Part shown: positions 38,295 to 46,312 of the stretch, piece after piece
Position numbering within the stretch: position 1 is the first letter of the stretch
How the letters are laid out: each line of letters opens with the position of its first letter
Assembly: GCF_012569785.1 (NCBI RefSeq)
Contig: NZ_CP046202.1
Coordinates: 256,599-320,598, forward strand
Origin: Enterobacteriaceae endosymbiont of Donacia crassipes
GTDB taxonomy: Bacteria > Pseudomonadota > Gammaproteobacteria > Enterobacterales > Enterobacteriaceae
Length of the DNA stretch: 64,000 nt
Direction of reading: 5' to 3'
Notes under the pieces: generated by a model
Seen by the model: only the letters and a program-made list of their open reading frames with translations
Databases searched by the model: none
What the model was told of the DNA's origin: nothing
Position numbers and translations under genes: made by a program

Positions 38295-40838
38295 TTATTT
38301 TTTTGTTACTATATTAAAAACCTTATGTGGTACATATATTGTTTTTATTATTTTAATATTGATTAAAAATTTAGAAATTTTATCATAAGATAATATATAT
38401 TTTTTTATATTATTATCTTGATTATGATATTTTTTTGGAATTGAAAGAATATATTTTTTTTTTCCATTAATTTGTATAATAATATTAAAATTTTGTTTTA
38501 TTTTTGTGTTAATGTTTTTAATAACTGGCCATAATTGATGATCTATATCATTATTTTTCCCCATATATTTCCATAATACAAAACAAATATGAGGTGCAAA
38601 AGGATATAACATTTTTAATATGATTAATAATCCATCAAAAATAATAATATAATCAAGATTATTATCTATTTTATATTTTGTAATTTTTTTAAATAAAATT
38701 ATTATAGAAGATATTACAGTATTAAAAGACTGATCTTTTTCAAAATTATTTGTTACATTAATAATAGTTTTATTTATACAATCTTGAATAATAAGTTGTT
38801 GTTTATTATATTGAATTAATTCTTGATTTTTTTTAATTTTTAGATAATTTTTATATTTTTGATTATATTTATAAATAAATTTCCATAATTTATTTAAAAA
38901 TCTATACATTCCTTTTATTCCCGATTCTTTCCATTCTAAATTCATAGTTGGAGGTGCTGCAAACATAATAAACATACGTAAGGTATCAGCTCCATATTTT
39001 TCAATTATATCTTGAGGATTAATACCATTATTTTTAGATTTTGACATTTTTATCATGCCATGATAAACTAATTTTTTACCTTTTTTGTTAATAAAAATAT
39101 TATTTTTTTTATCAAAAATAACATTTTTTAATTTAACCCAATGATATTTTTTTTTATTATCTATATAATAATAAGAATCAGATAAAACCATTCCTTGACA
39201 TAATAAATTTTTGACTGGTTCATCAATATATAATAAACCAATATCTCTCATTAATTTATGAAAAAAACGAAAATACATCAAATGCATTATAGCATGTTCT
39301 ATACCTCCAATATATTGATCAACAGGTAACCAATATTTAGCTTTTTTTTTATTTATCATACTTTTTTTTTCATTATTGCAAGTATATCTTGCATAATACC
39401 ATGAAGATTCAATAAAAGTATCAAATGTGTCAGTTTCTATTTGTCCCTTTATACCTTTGTTATTATAAGAAAACCATTTTAAATTTTTTTTAATTTTTTG
39501 ATTATAATTTTCATTTATATTTTCATTAAAAAATTTTTTAGGAAAAACTAAAGGTAAATCATTTTCTTTAAAAGGTAAAATTTTTTTATTATTTTGTATA
39601 ATAATAGGTATAGGTGTACCCCATAAACGTTGTCTAGAAATACTCCAATCTTGTAAATGATAATGTTTTTTATAACATGCAAATTTATTTGTAATTAAAT
39701 TATGAATTAATTCATTATTATTTTTAGTATTTTTTGAAACATGTAATAATTTTTTCATTTTAAAAAAAAGAAAATTATATTTTTTAGAAAATATTAAATC
39801 TTTTTCATTATATGCCGGTATACCAGCTATTGCATTAATTGTTGTAATATTTGTTAAATAATTAACAATAATTATTGGTATTTTTTTTTTTATCAAAATA
39901 TTATATGCAAATAGATTACTGTTAAAATCTATTATTTTAATAGATGAAAATTTATTATTTTTAATAAGATTATTAAATGAACATTTTGTAATAAAATTTT
40001 TAATATTTATATCATTTATAAAATTTTTACATATAGGATGATTATATAAAATTTTAATAAAAACGATGTCATTAATATAATTAATATATTTTGTTTCTAT
40101 AAAAACATTAAATTGATAATTAATATTTTCAATTTTAAAAAAAAGATCTATACCTTCTTTTTTACCAATCCAATGTTTTTGCATATCTTTTACTTTTTTA
40201 GGCCATCCGTTTAATTTTTTTAAATCATTAAGTAATTCTTCAGCATAATGAGTAATTTTTAAAAACCATTGTTTAACTAATTTTTTTTGTACAATACTAT
40301 TACATCTCCAACAACAATTATTAATAACTTGTTCATTTGCTAAAATTGTTTTATCTATATTACACCAATTAACTAAAGCATTTTTTTTATATGCTAAACC
40401 TAATTTGTATAATTTTAAAAAAAACCATTGTTCCCAATGATAATAATTAGGATCACATGTTGTTATTTCTCTATCCCAATCAAAACTAAATCCTAATAAT
40501 TTTAATTGTTTTTTCATATCTAAAATATTATTTTTAGTCCATACATAAGGAGAAATATTATTTTCATTTGCTGCTATTTCAGCTGGCAAACCAAAAGAAT
40601 CCCAACCAATTGGATGTAAAACATTTTTTCCTTGCATACGTTGATATCTTGCTATAACATCTCCTATTGTATAGTTACGCACATGTCCCATATGTAATTT
40701 ACCTGATGGATAAGGCAACATAGAAAGACAATAAAATTTAGGTTTATTATAATCTTCAGTTACTTTAAAAGTTTTTTCTAAATGCCATTTTTTTTGTACA
40801 TAAGATTCTATTTTTTTAGGAGAATATTTTTTTTTCAT
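38295..40838 (-). CDS. leuS: Leucyl-tRNA synthetase with degraded editing domain
   Basis: Class Ia synthetase, 847 residues (E. coli 860). HIGH motif in LPYPSGKLHMGHVRNY (residues 41-56), KMSKS in GMIKMSKSKNNGINPQ. The aminoacylation core is well conserved (ETDTFDTFIESSWYYARYTC; GGIEHAIMHLMYFRFFHKL). The CP1 editing domain is present in size but has lost its catalytic motifs: TTRPDT is IETKYI (about residues 247-252), GTGA is unrecognisable, and the catalytic Asp of the HD pair is Asn344. Translation quality control against norvaline and isoleucine is probably lost. Confidence 0.97.
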   Translation of the reverse strand: MKKKYSPKKIESYVQKKWHLEKTFKVTEDYNKPKFYCLSMLPYPSGKLHMGHVRNYTIGDVIARYQRMQGKNVLHPIGWDSFGLPAEIAANENNISPYVWTKNNILDMKKQLKLLGFSFDWDREITTCDPNYYHWEQWFFLKLYKLGLAYKKNALVNWCNIDKTILANEQVINNCCWRCNSIVQKKLVKQWFLKITHYAEELLNDLKKLNGWPKKVKDMQKHWIGKKEGIDLFFKIENINYQFNVFIETKYINYINDIVFIKILYNHPICKNFINDINIKNFITKCSFNNLIKNNKFSSIKIIDFNSNLFAYNILIKKKIPIIIVNYLTNITTINAIAGIPAYNEKDLIFSKKYNFLFFKMKKLLHVSKNTKNNNELIHNLITNKFACYKKHYHLQDWSISRQRLWGTPIPIIIQNNKKILPFKENDLPLVFPKKFFNENINENYNQKIKKNLKWFSYNNKGIKGQIETDTFDTFIESSWYYARYTCNNEKKSMINKKKAKYWLPVDQYIGGIEHAIMHLMYFRFFHKLMRDIGLLYIDEPVKNLLCQGMVLSDSYYYIDNKKKYHWVKLKNVIFDKKNNIFINKKGKKLVYHGMIKMSKSKNNGINPQDIIEKYGADTLRMFIMFAAPPTMNLEWKESGIKGMYRFLNKLWKFIYKYNQKYKNYLKIKKNQELIQYNKQQLIIQDCINKTIINVTNNFEKDQSFNTVISSIIILFKKITKYKIDNNLDYIIIFDGLLIILKMLYPFAPHICFVLWKYMGKNNDIDHQLWPVIKNINTKIKQNFNIIIQINGKKKYILSIPKKYHNQDNNIKKYILSYDKISKFLINIKIIKTIYVPHKVFNIVTKK

Positions 40839-40901
40839 ATCAAAAAAATTCCTGAATATATTTTAAAAACATTTTATTATAAAAAAAATATTTTATATTA
40901 A

Positions 40902-41366
40902 TTATAATAATTCATATGGGTTTTTATAACCAAGTAAATTAAGTATATTAATTTCTTTTATTTGCATTATACATGTTTCTTGAATATTTTTATGATCATA
41001 TTTTAACAAATGTAAACATGCATGTATAATCATGTGAGCCCAATGAGCATTTAATAACTTTTTTTGTAAAAAAGATTCATGTTCAATAATTTCCTTACAT
41101 AAAATTATTTCTCCTAATAATGTTTTTTTTAAAAAATTATTTTTATCTAAAAAAGATAAAACATTTGTAGGTTTAGAAATTTGAAAATATTTTTTATTAA
41201 GTTTTTGAATATAATCTATTTCTACAATAGAAATTGTAATTTCAATTTTTTTTATATTAGTTTTCATAAATATTATTTTTAACCAATATAAAATATCATT
41301 TTTATATGGTATTTGATCATTATTTTTACAGAAATTATAATAATTTAAAATAATACTTAATTTCAT
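40902..41366 (-). CDS. ybeY: Endoribonuclease YbeY (rRNA maturation)
   Basis: 154 residues (E. coli 155). The metal-binding motif HMIIHACLHLLKYDH (three His) near residues 111-125 is intact, preceded by PTNVLSFLD and LLGEIILC, and the C-terminus LLGYKNPYELL matches the family. YbeY matures 16S rRNA and aids ribosome quality control. It is 20 bp downstream of miaB; ybeZ and ybeX are missing. Confidence 0.94.
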   Translation of the reverse strand: MKLSIILNYYNFCKNNDQIPYKNDILYWLKIIFMKTNIKKIEITISIVEIDYIQKLNKKYFQISKPTNVLSFLDKNNFLKKTLLGEIILCKEIIEHESFLQKKLLNAHWAHMIIHACLHLLKYDHKNIQETCIMQIKEINILNLLGYKNPYELL

Positions 41367-41386
41367 AAATCATAGATAATTACATA

Positions 41387-42730
41387 CTATATATCATCAT
41401 ATATAGATATAAATTTTCCATATAAAGAATATATATTAGAATCAATAATTTTTATTTTAACAAATTTACCAATATAATTTTTAGAATTTGTAAAAAAAAC
41501 TATTCTATTATTTTCAGTTTTACCAAAATATTTATGATTTTGAAAAGAAAAACCTTCAACTAAAATTATCTGAATAGTATTAATCATTTTTAAACTAAAT
41601 TTTTTAGTTTGTTGTTTAATATAATATTGAAGTAAATGTAACCTTTTTTTTTTATCTATAATACTAATATTATCTTTCATTTTACTAGCTGGAGTTCCAG
41701 GTCTAGATGAATAAATAAAACTAAAACTCATATCTAAATCTAAATCTAATATTAAAGAAATAGTATTATTAAAATCTTCTTCATTTTCTCCAGGGAAACC
41801 AACAATAAAATCTGAACTAATCTGTATTAATGGTCTAACATTTCTTAATTTATTTATAATTCTTGTATATTCTTCAATATTATATTGTCTCTTCATAAGA
41901 TATAAGATTTTATCAGAACCACTTTGCACTGGTAAATGTATAAAATTTACTAATTGAGGAATTGTTTTATATATATTTATTAGTTCATCAGAAAAATATT
42001 TTGGATGATTTGTAGTAAATCTAATTCTTTTTATATTTTTTATTTCTGCAATTAATTTTAATAATTTTGTAAATGTATAATATTTTTTATATTTTTTATC
42101 GAAATATTTATAAGCATTAACATTTTGTCCTAATAAATATATTTCTTTCACTCCTTGAGAAGCTAAATGTTTAATTTCTAAAATAATATCTTTATAAGGT
42201 CTACTAATTTCTTTTCCTCTTGTATAAGGCACTATACAATAAGTACAATATTTATTACATCCTTCTATAATAGTAATAAAAGAACTTACTTTTTTTGTTT
42301 TACTAAAAGGGAAAAATTTAAATTTTTCAATTTTAGGGAAACTAATATCAATTAAATATTTTTTAAATTGACGTATCTTATATATCATTTTAGGTAATCT
42401 ATGAAAAGTTTGAGGTCCAAAAATAATATCTATATAATATGCTCTTTCTAAAATTTTTTTACCTTCTTGTGAAGCAACACATCCACCTACACCTATAATG
42501 ATATTAGGATTATTTTTTTTTAAACTTTTCCATCTTCCTAATTGATGAAAAAGTTTTTCTTGTGCTTTTTCTCTAATAGAACAAGTATTTAATATTAAAA
42601 TATTGGCATTTGTTACTGATGTAGTAATTTTACAATTTAATTCATTTTTCATAATATCAGCTATCTTAGAAGAATCATATTCATTCATTTGACAGCCCCA
42701 AGTTTTAATATATAATTTATTTTTTAACAT
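41387..42730 (-). CDS. miaB: tRNA-2-methylthio-N6-dimethylallyladenosine synthase MiaB
   Basis: Radical SAM methylthiotransferase acting on i6A37. 447 residues (E. coli 474). Three N-terminal cluster Cys (Cys13 in TWGCQMNEYDS; LNTCSIREKA; VGGCVASQ), the radical SAM triad in GCNKYCTYCIVPYTRG, and the C-terminal TRAM domain ending GKFVKIKIIDSNIYSLYG. It requires MiaA-made substrate; miaA is not in the window. Operon miaB-ybeY-leuS-holA-mrdAB continues downstream. Confidence 0.96.
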   Translation of the reverse strand: MLKNKLYIKTWGCQMNEYDSSKIADIMKNELNCKITTSVTNANILILNTCSIREKAQEKLFHQLGRWKSLKKNNPNIIIGVGGCVASQEGKKILERAYYIDIIFGPQTFHRLPKMIYKIRQFKKYLIDISFPKIEKFKFFPFSKTKKVSSFITIIEGCNKYCTYCIVPYTRGKEISRPYKDIILEIKHLASQGVKEIYLLGQNVNAYKYFDKKYKKYYTFTKLLKLIAEIKNIKRIRFTTNHPKYFSDELINIYKTIPQLVNFIHLPVQSGSDKILYLMKRQYNIEEYTRIINKLRNVRPLIQISSDFIVGFPGENEEDFNNTISLILDLDLDMSFSFIYSSRPGTPASKMKDNISIIDKKKRLHLLQYYIKQQTKKFSLKMINTIQIILVEGFSFQNHKYFGKTENNRIVFFTNSKNYIGKFVKIKIIDSNIYSLYGKFISIYDDI

Positions 42731-42799
42731 AATTTATTAATTAAATAATTTTTTTATTTTTAAATTTTAGAAAAATGAAAAAAATAAGTATATTTTTAC

Positions 42800-42871
42800 C
42801 TGGGGTACCTGGATTTGAACCAGGGATGCCGGTATCAAAAACCGGTGCCTTAACCACTTGGCTATACCCCA
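42800..42871 (-). tRNA. tRNA-Gln (anticodon TTG)
   Basis: 72-nt cloverleaf: acceptor TGGGGTA/TACCCCA, anticodon stem CCGGT/ACCGG with loop TTTTGAT, T arm CCTGG/CCAGG, discriminator G. CCA not encoded. Third gene of a Met-Leu-Gln array corresponding to E. coli metT-leuW-glnU. Confidence 0.97.
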
Positions 42872-42885
42872 TATTTTTTTATTTA

Positions 42886-42976
42886 TGCGGAAGACGAGAC
42901 TTGAACTCGTACTATATTTTTATCTAAATAGCCAGAACCTAAATCTGGTGCGTCTACCAAATTCCGCCACTTCCGC
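42886..42976 (-). tRNA. tRNA-Leu (anticodon TAG), enlarged variable arm
   Basis: 91-nt class II tRNA: acceptor GCGGAAG/CTTCCGC, anticodon stem CCAGA/TCTGG with loop TTTAGGT, T arm ACGAG/CTCGT. The variable region (CTATTTAGATAAAAATATAGT) is 21 nt, about 8 nt longer than in E. coli leuW. CCA not encoded. Confidence 0.95.
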
Positions 42977-42993
42977 TTTCGCTAATTATTTTT

Positions 42994-43069
42994 TAGCTAC
43001 GATGGGAATTGAACCCATGACCTCAGCGTTATGAGTGCTGTGCTCTAACCAAAACTAAGCTACGTAGCC
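42994..43069 (-). tRNA. tRNA-Met, elongator (anticodon CAT)
   Basis: 76-nt tRNA resembling E. coli metT. Acceptor GGCTACG/CGTAGCT has a terminal G1-U72 wobble; the D loop has two extra T residues (AGTTTTGGTTA). It lacks the C1-A72 mismatch and GGG/CCC anticodon stem of the initiator, so it is the elongator. CCA not encoded. First gene of the tRNA operon. Confidence 0.94.
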
Positions 43070-43084
43070 AATAATTATATTTAC

Positions 43085-43114
43085 ATTATGTAATATAATA
43101 AAGTATAACGTCAA
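43085..43114 (-). promoter_or_regulatory. Candidate promoter of the Met-Leu-Gln tRNA operon
   Basis: Minus-strand TTGACG (43109-43114), 18-bp spacer, CATAAT (43085-43090), both five of six to consensus. The -10 box ends 16 nt before the tRNA-Met 5' end. An 8-bp inverted repeat (acttaaat/atttaagt, 43114-43135) abuts the -35 box on its upstream side. Confidence 0.5.
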
Positions 43115-43175
43115 CTTAAATTTATTAATTTAAGTATAAAATTTAAATTAAATTTGTGAAAAGAGTAAAATAAAT

Positions 43176-44828
43176 ATGTGTAGAAATAATAATTTTTATA
43201 AAAAAAATTTTATTTTTAAAATTATCCACAATGATTTAAAAAATAAAAAATATAATTTTATATGTACTAGATTTCCTCCAGAACCTAATGGTTATTTACA
43301 TATAGGACATATTAAATCTATATGTTTAAATTTTTCTATAGCAAAATTTTATGGAGGAAATTGTTTTTTGAGAATTGATGATACTAATCCAACAACTGAA
43401 AATATTAAATATATTAATTCTATAAAAAAAGATTTGATTTGGTTAGGATTTAAATGGGATCATAAAATTAAATATTCATCAGATTATTTTGATATGATAT
43501 ATAAATATGCAATAGAATTAATTAATAAAAATTTAGCTTATGTTGATGAATTAAGTATACAAGAAATTAAATCTTATAGAGGTACTTTATCAGTACCTGG
43601 TAAAGATAGTCCTTATAGGAATCGTTCAATAAAAGAAAATTTAAAATTATTTCATAATATGCGTTTAGGTAATTTTTCTGAAGGAAGTATGTCTTTACGT
43701 GCAAAAATAGACATGAAATCAAAAATAATTATAATGAGAGATCCTGTTTTGTATAGAATTAAATTTCAAAAACATCACCAAACTGGTAAAAAATGGTGTA
43801 TATATCCTACTTATGATTTTTGTCATTGTATATCTGATTCAATTGAAGGAATAACACACTCTTTATGTACTTTAGAATTTCAAGATAATAAAATATTATA
43901 TAATTGGATACTCAATAATATCAGTGTTAAAAACTATCCTAAACAATATGAATTTTCAAAATTACAAATTGAATATGGAATAACTTCAAAAAGAAATATT
44001 AGATTATTAATTAAAAATAAAATAGTTGATGGATGGGATGATCCTCGTTTATTAACTATTTCTGGTTTACGCAGAAAAGGATATACAGCTTTATCGTTAA
44101 AAAATTTTTGTTATCGTATAGGAGTAACAAAACAAAATAATATTATACAATTATCTTATTTAGAATTTTGTATAAAAAAAGAATTAAATCAAATCGCTCC
44201 AAGAGCAATGGCAATACTTAGACCTTTAAAAATTATTATTGATAATTTTCCTGTTAATAAAAAAATAAAATTATTAATCCCTAATCATCCATTTAATAAA
44301 AATATGGGTTATAGAATTATTTATTTTACAAAAGAAATATATATAGATATTTTAGATTTTTCAGAAGAAGAAAAAAAAGATTATAAAAGATTAATTTTAG
44401 GTAAAAAAGTAAAATTAAGATATTCATTTGTAATTAAAGCTAATAAAGTTATTAAAAACAGTAATGGAAATATTATTTGTGTATATTGTACATACTATCA
44501 AAATACATTAGGAATTAAAATAGATAAAAAAGATCAAAAAATAAAAGGGATAATTCATTGGATATCTTGTCTTAATTCTCAACCAGTTTTATTTTATTTA
44601 TATAAAACTTTATTAAAAAAAAAATGTATTAACAATACAGATAATATTTTATCTTATATAAATAAGAAATCATTATTAATATATAATGGTTTTATAGAAA
44701 AAAATTTATTAAAAGAACAAAAAAAAAAACATTTTCAATTTGAAAGAGAAGGATATTTTTATTTTGATAAAAAAAATTCTAATAAAAAACAAATAATTTT
44801 TAATCAAATATTATCATTTAGATCATAA
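43176..44828 (+). CDS. glnS: Glutaminyl-tRNA synthetase
   Basis: Class Ib synthetase, 550 residues (E. coli 554). HIGH-type motif in FPPEPNGYLHIGHIKS (residues about 34-49); the KMSKS-equivalent VMSKR of E. coli appears as ITSKR; LRIDDTNP and CTLEFQDN are conserved, as is the C-terminal anticodon-binding beta-barrel (GIIHWISCLNSQPV; FQFEREGYF). Divergent from the tRNA operon that includes its substrate tRNA-Gln. The E. coli neighbour genes nag/asnB are lost. Confidence 0.97.
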   Translation: MCRNNNFYKKNFIFKIIHNDLKNKKYNFICTRFPPEPNGYLHIGHIKSICLNFSIAKFYGGNCFLRIDDTNPTTENIKYINSIKKDLIWLGFKWDHKIKYSSDYFDMIYKYAIELINKNLAYVDELSIQEIKSYRGTLSVPGKDSPYRNRSIKENLKLFHNMRLGNFSEGSMSLRAKIDMKSKIIIMRDPVLYRIKFQKHHQTGKKWCIYPTYDFCHCISDSIEGITHSLCTLEFQDNKILYNWILNNISVKNYPKQYEFSKLQIEYGITSKRNIRLLIKNKIVDGWDDPRLLTISGLRRKGYTALSLKNFCYRIGVTKQNNIIQLSYLEFCIKKELNQIAPRAMAILRPLKIIIDNFPVNKKIKLLIPNHPFNKNMGYRIIYFTKEIYIDILDFSEEEKKDYKRLILGKKVKLRYSFVIKANKVIKNSNGNIICVYCTYYQNTLGIKIDKKDQKIKGIIHWISCLNSQPVLFYLYKTLLKKKCINNTDNILSYINKKSLLIYNGFIEKNLLKEQKKKHFQFEREGYFYFDKKNSNKKQIIFNQILSFRS

Positions 44829-44836
44829 CAATTAGA

Positions 44837-44876
44837 TTAAAATCAATTATATTAAAAATAATATAATTGATTTTAA
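44837..44876. terminator. Bidirectional hairpin between convergent glnS and fldA
   Basis: Perfect 18-bp inverted repeat (ttaaaatcaattatatta and its complement) with loop aaaa, lying 8 bp after the glnS stop and 4 bp before the fldA stop. The flanking A/T tracts give U-rich RNA on both strands, so it may terminate both genes. Confidence 0.7.
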
Positions 44877-44880
44877 ATAA

Positions 44881-45393
44881 TTAAAGATTTAATTCATTAG
44901 AAATTTGTTTAGTCCAAGTTATGATACGTGAATTAGTTAATTCTGATTGTCTGTCTTCATCTATAGTTAATCCTAAAAAATAATCTTTATTTTTTAGACT
45001 TTTAGTATTCGAAAAATAATAACTTTTTGTTGGCCAATATCCTACAATATTTCCTTTATTAGTTTTAACTATATTATAAATAACACTTATAGCATCACAA
45101 AAATATTCTCCATAATCTTCTTGATCACCACAACCAAATAAACATAAATTTTTATTTTTAAAACTAATTTTTTGTAAAATTGGTAAAAAATCATCCCAAT
45201 CACATTGAACTTCACCATAATACCATGTGGGTACTCCAAATATAAGTATATTATATTTTTCAATATCTTTTTTTTCTATTTTAGCAATATCAAATACTGA
45301 AGCAATATTATGACCTAATTGTTTTTGTATATTAAAAGCAACATTTTCAGTATTTCCTGTATCACTACCAAAAAAAATACCTATCTTTGACAT
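44881..45393 (-). CDS. fldA: Flavodoxin 1
   Basis: 170 residues (E. coli 176). FMN phosphate-binding loop [12 protein letters not shown] at residues 8-19, isoalloxazine loops with [15 protein letters not shown] and [15 protein letters not shown], and the C-terminal LTIDEDRQ. Electron donor to enzymes such as IspG, BioB and radical SAM enzymes; MiaB and HemW in this window are plausible clients. Followed by ybfF upstream in the same orientation, as in E. coli. Confidence 0.96.
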   Translation of the reverse strand: MSKIGIFFGSDTGNTENVAFNIQKQLGHNIASVFDIAKIEKKDIEKYNILIFGVPTWYYGEVQCDWDDFLPILQKISFKNKNLCLFGCGDQEDYGEYFCDAISVIYNIVKTNKGNIVGYWPTKSYYFSNTKSLKNKDYFLGLTIDEDRQSELTNSRIITWTKQISNELNL

Positions 45394-45413
45394 TTTATTT
45401 TTATCTCAAAATA

Positions 45414-46196
45414 TTATTTATAACATAATTTTCTAATTAAATTAAATATTAATTTTATATTTTCAATATGTAATAAATGACCAACATTAGGAATATTATA
45501 TATTCTAGCATTAGGAAATTGAGAAAATATATTAGTATAATTAATTTTATTTATGTAATTTGATTTTTCTCCTTTTAAAAAAAAAATATTTCCTTTCCAT
45601 ACAGAAAAAAGTGGATTCCAATTTAATATATTATTATATTCATTTTTTATAATAGATAAATTAAATTCCCATTTTCCATTTTTAAATGTTTTTAACAATA
45701 AATTTATAATAAATTTATTGTTAATGAAAGATTTTAGTAATTTAAACGCATCTTTTCTAAAAAATATTTTTTTTTTGTATACTTCTTCTAATGCAAAAAA
45801 AATATTTGTTTTATTAAATTTATATTTAACAGGTGCTATATCTAAAATAATAATAGTTTTAATAAAATTAAATGGTATAAATTTAGTAAGATTCATAGCT
45901 ATTTTTCCTCCTATAGAATGTCCAATAAAAATAAGATTTTTTTTAATATTTAAAAAATTCAATGTATCCAATACATCTTGTGATAAAGATATATAATCCA
46001 TTTTTTTATTTTGAGGAGATAAACCATGATTTCTAATATCTAATAATAAAACTTTAAATTTTGTTTTATGAAATAAAAATTTACCCATTAAATATAAACT
46101 TTTTTTATTACCAAATAATCCATGTAACATAACAATATTATGTTTATTTTTAATAAATATATTTTCATTAGAAATAAATAAATAACTTAAAATCAT
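45414..46196 (-). CDS. ybfF: Alpha/beta hydrolase (esterase YbfF)
   Basis: 260 residues (E. coli 254). Classic fold with oxyanion region MLHGLFGNKKSL, nucleophile elbow FIGHSIGGKIAM with Ser, LDIAPV with the strand after it, and the catalytic His in NVGHLLHIEN. E. coli YbfF hydrolyses short acyl esters and acyl-CoA. Retention in so small a genome is notable; its in-cell substrate is not known. 20 bp upstream of fldA. Confidence 0.9.
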   Translation of the reverse strand: MILSYLFISNENIFIKNKHNIVMLHGLFGNKKSLYLMGKFLFHKTKFKVLLLDIRNHGLSPQNKKMDYISLSQDVLDTLNFLNIKKNLIFIGHSIGGKIAMNLTKFIPFNFIKTIIILDIAPVKYKFNKTNIFFALEEVYKKKIFFRKDAFKLLKSFINNKFIINLLLKTFKNGKWEFNLSIIKNEYNNILNWNPLFSVWKGNIFFLKGEKSNYINKINYTNIFSQFPNARIYNIPNVGHLLHIENIKLIFNLIRKLCYK

Positions 46197-46312
46197 ATAT
46201 AACTAAATTTATTAAAAAAAATATTTTATCATAAATAAAATAAAAATTGAATTTTTAAAGAAATAAAAAAATATGATATAATTTTTTACCTAAAAAATTA
46301 TTGTTTTATTAT

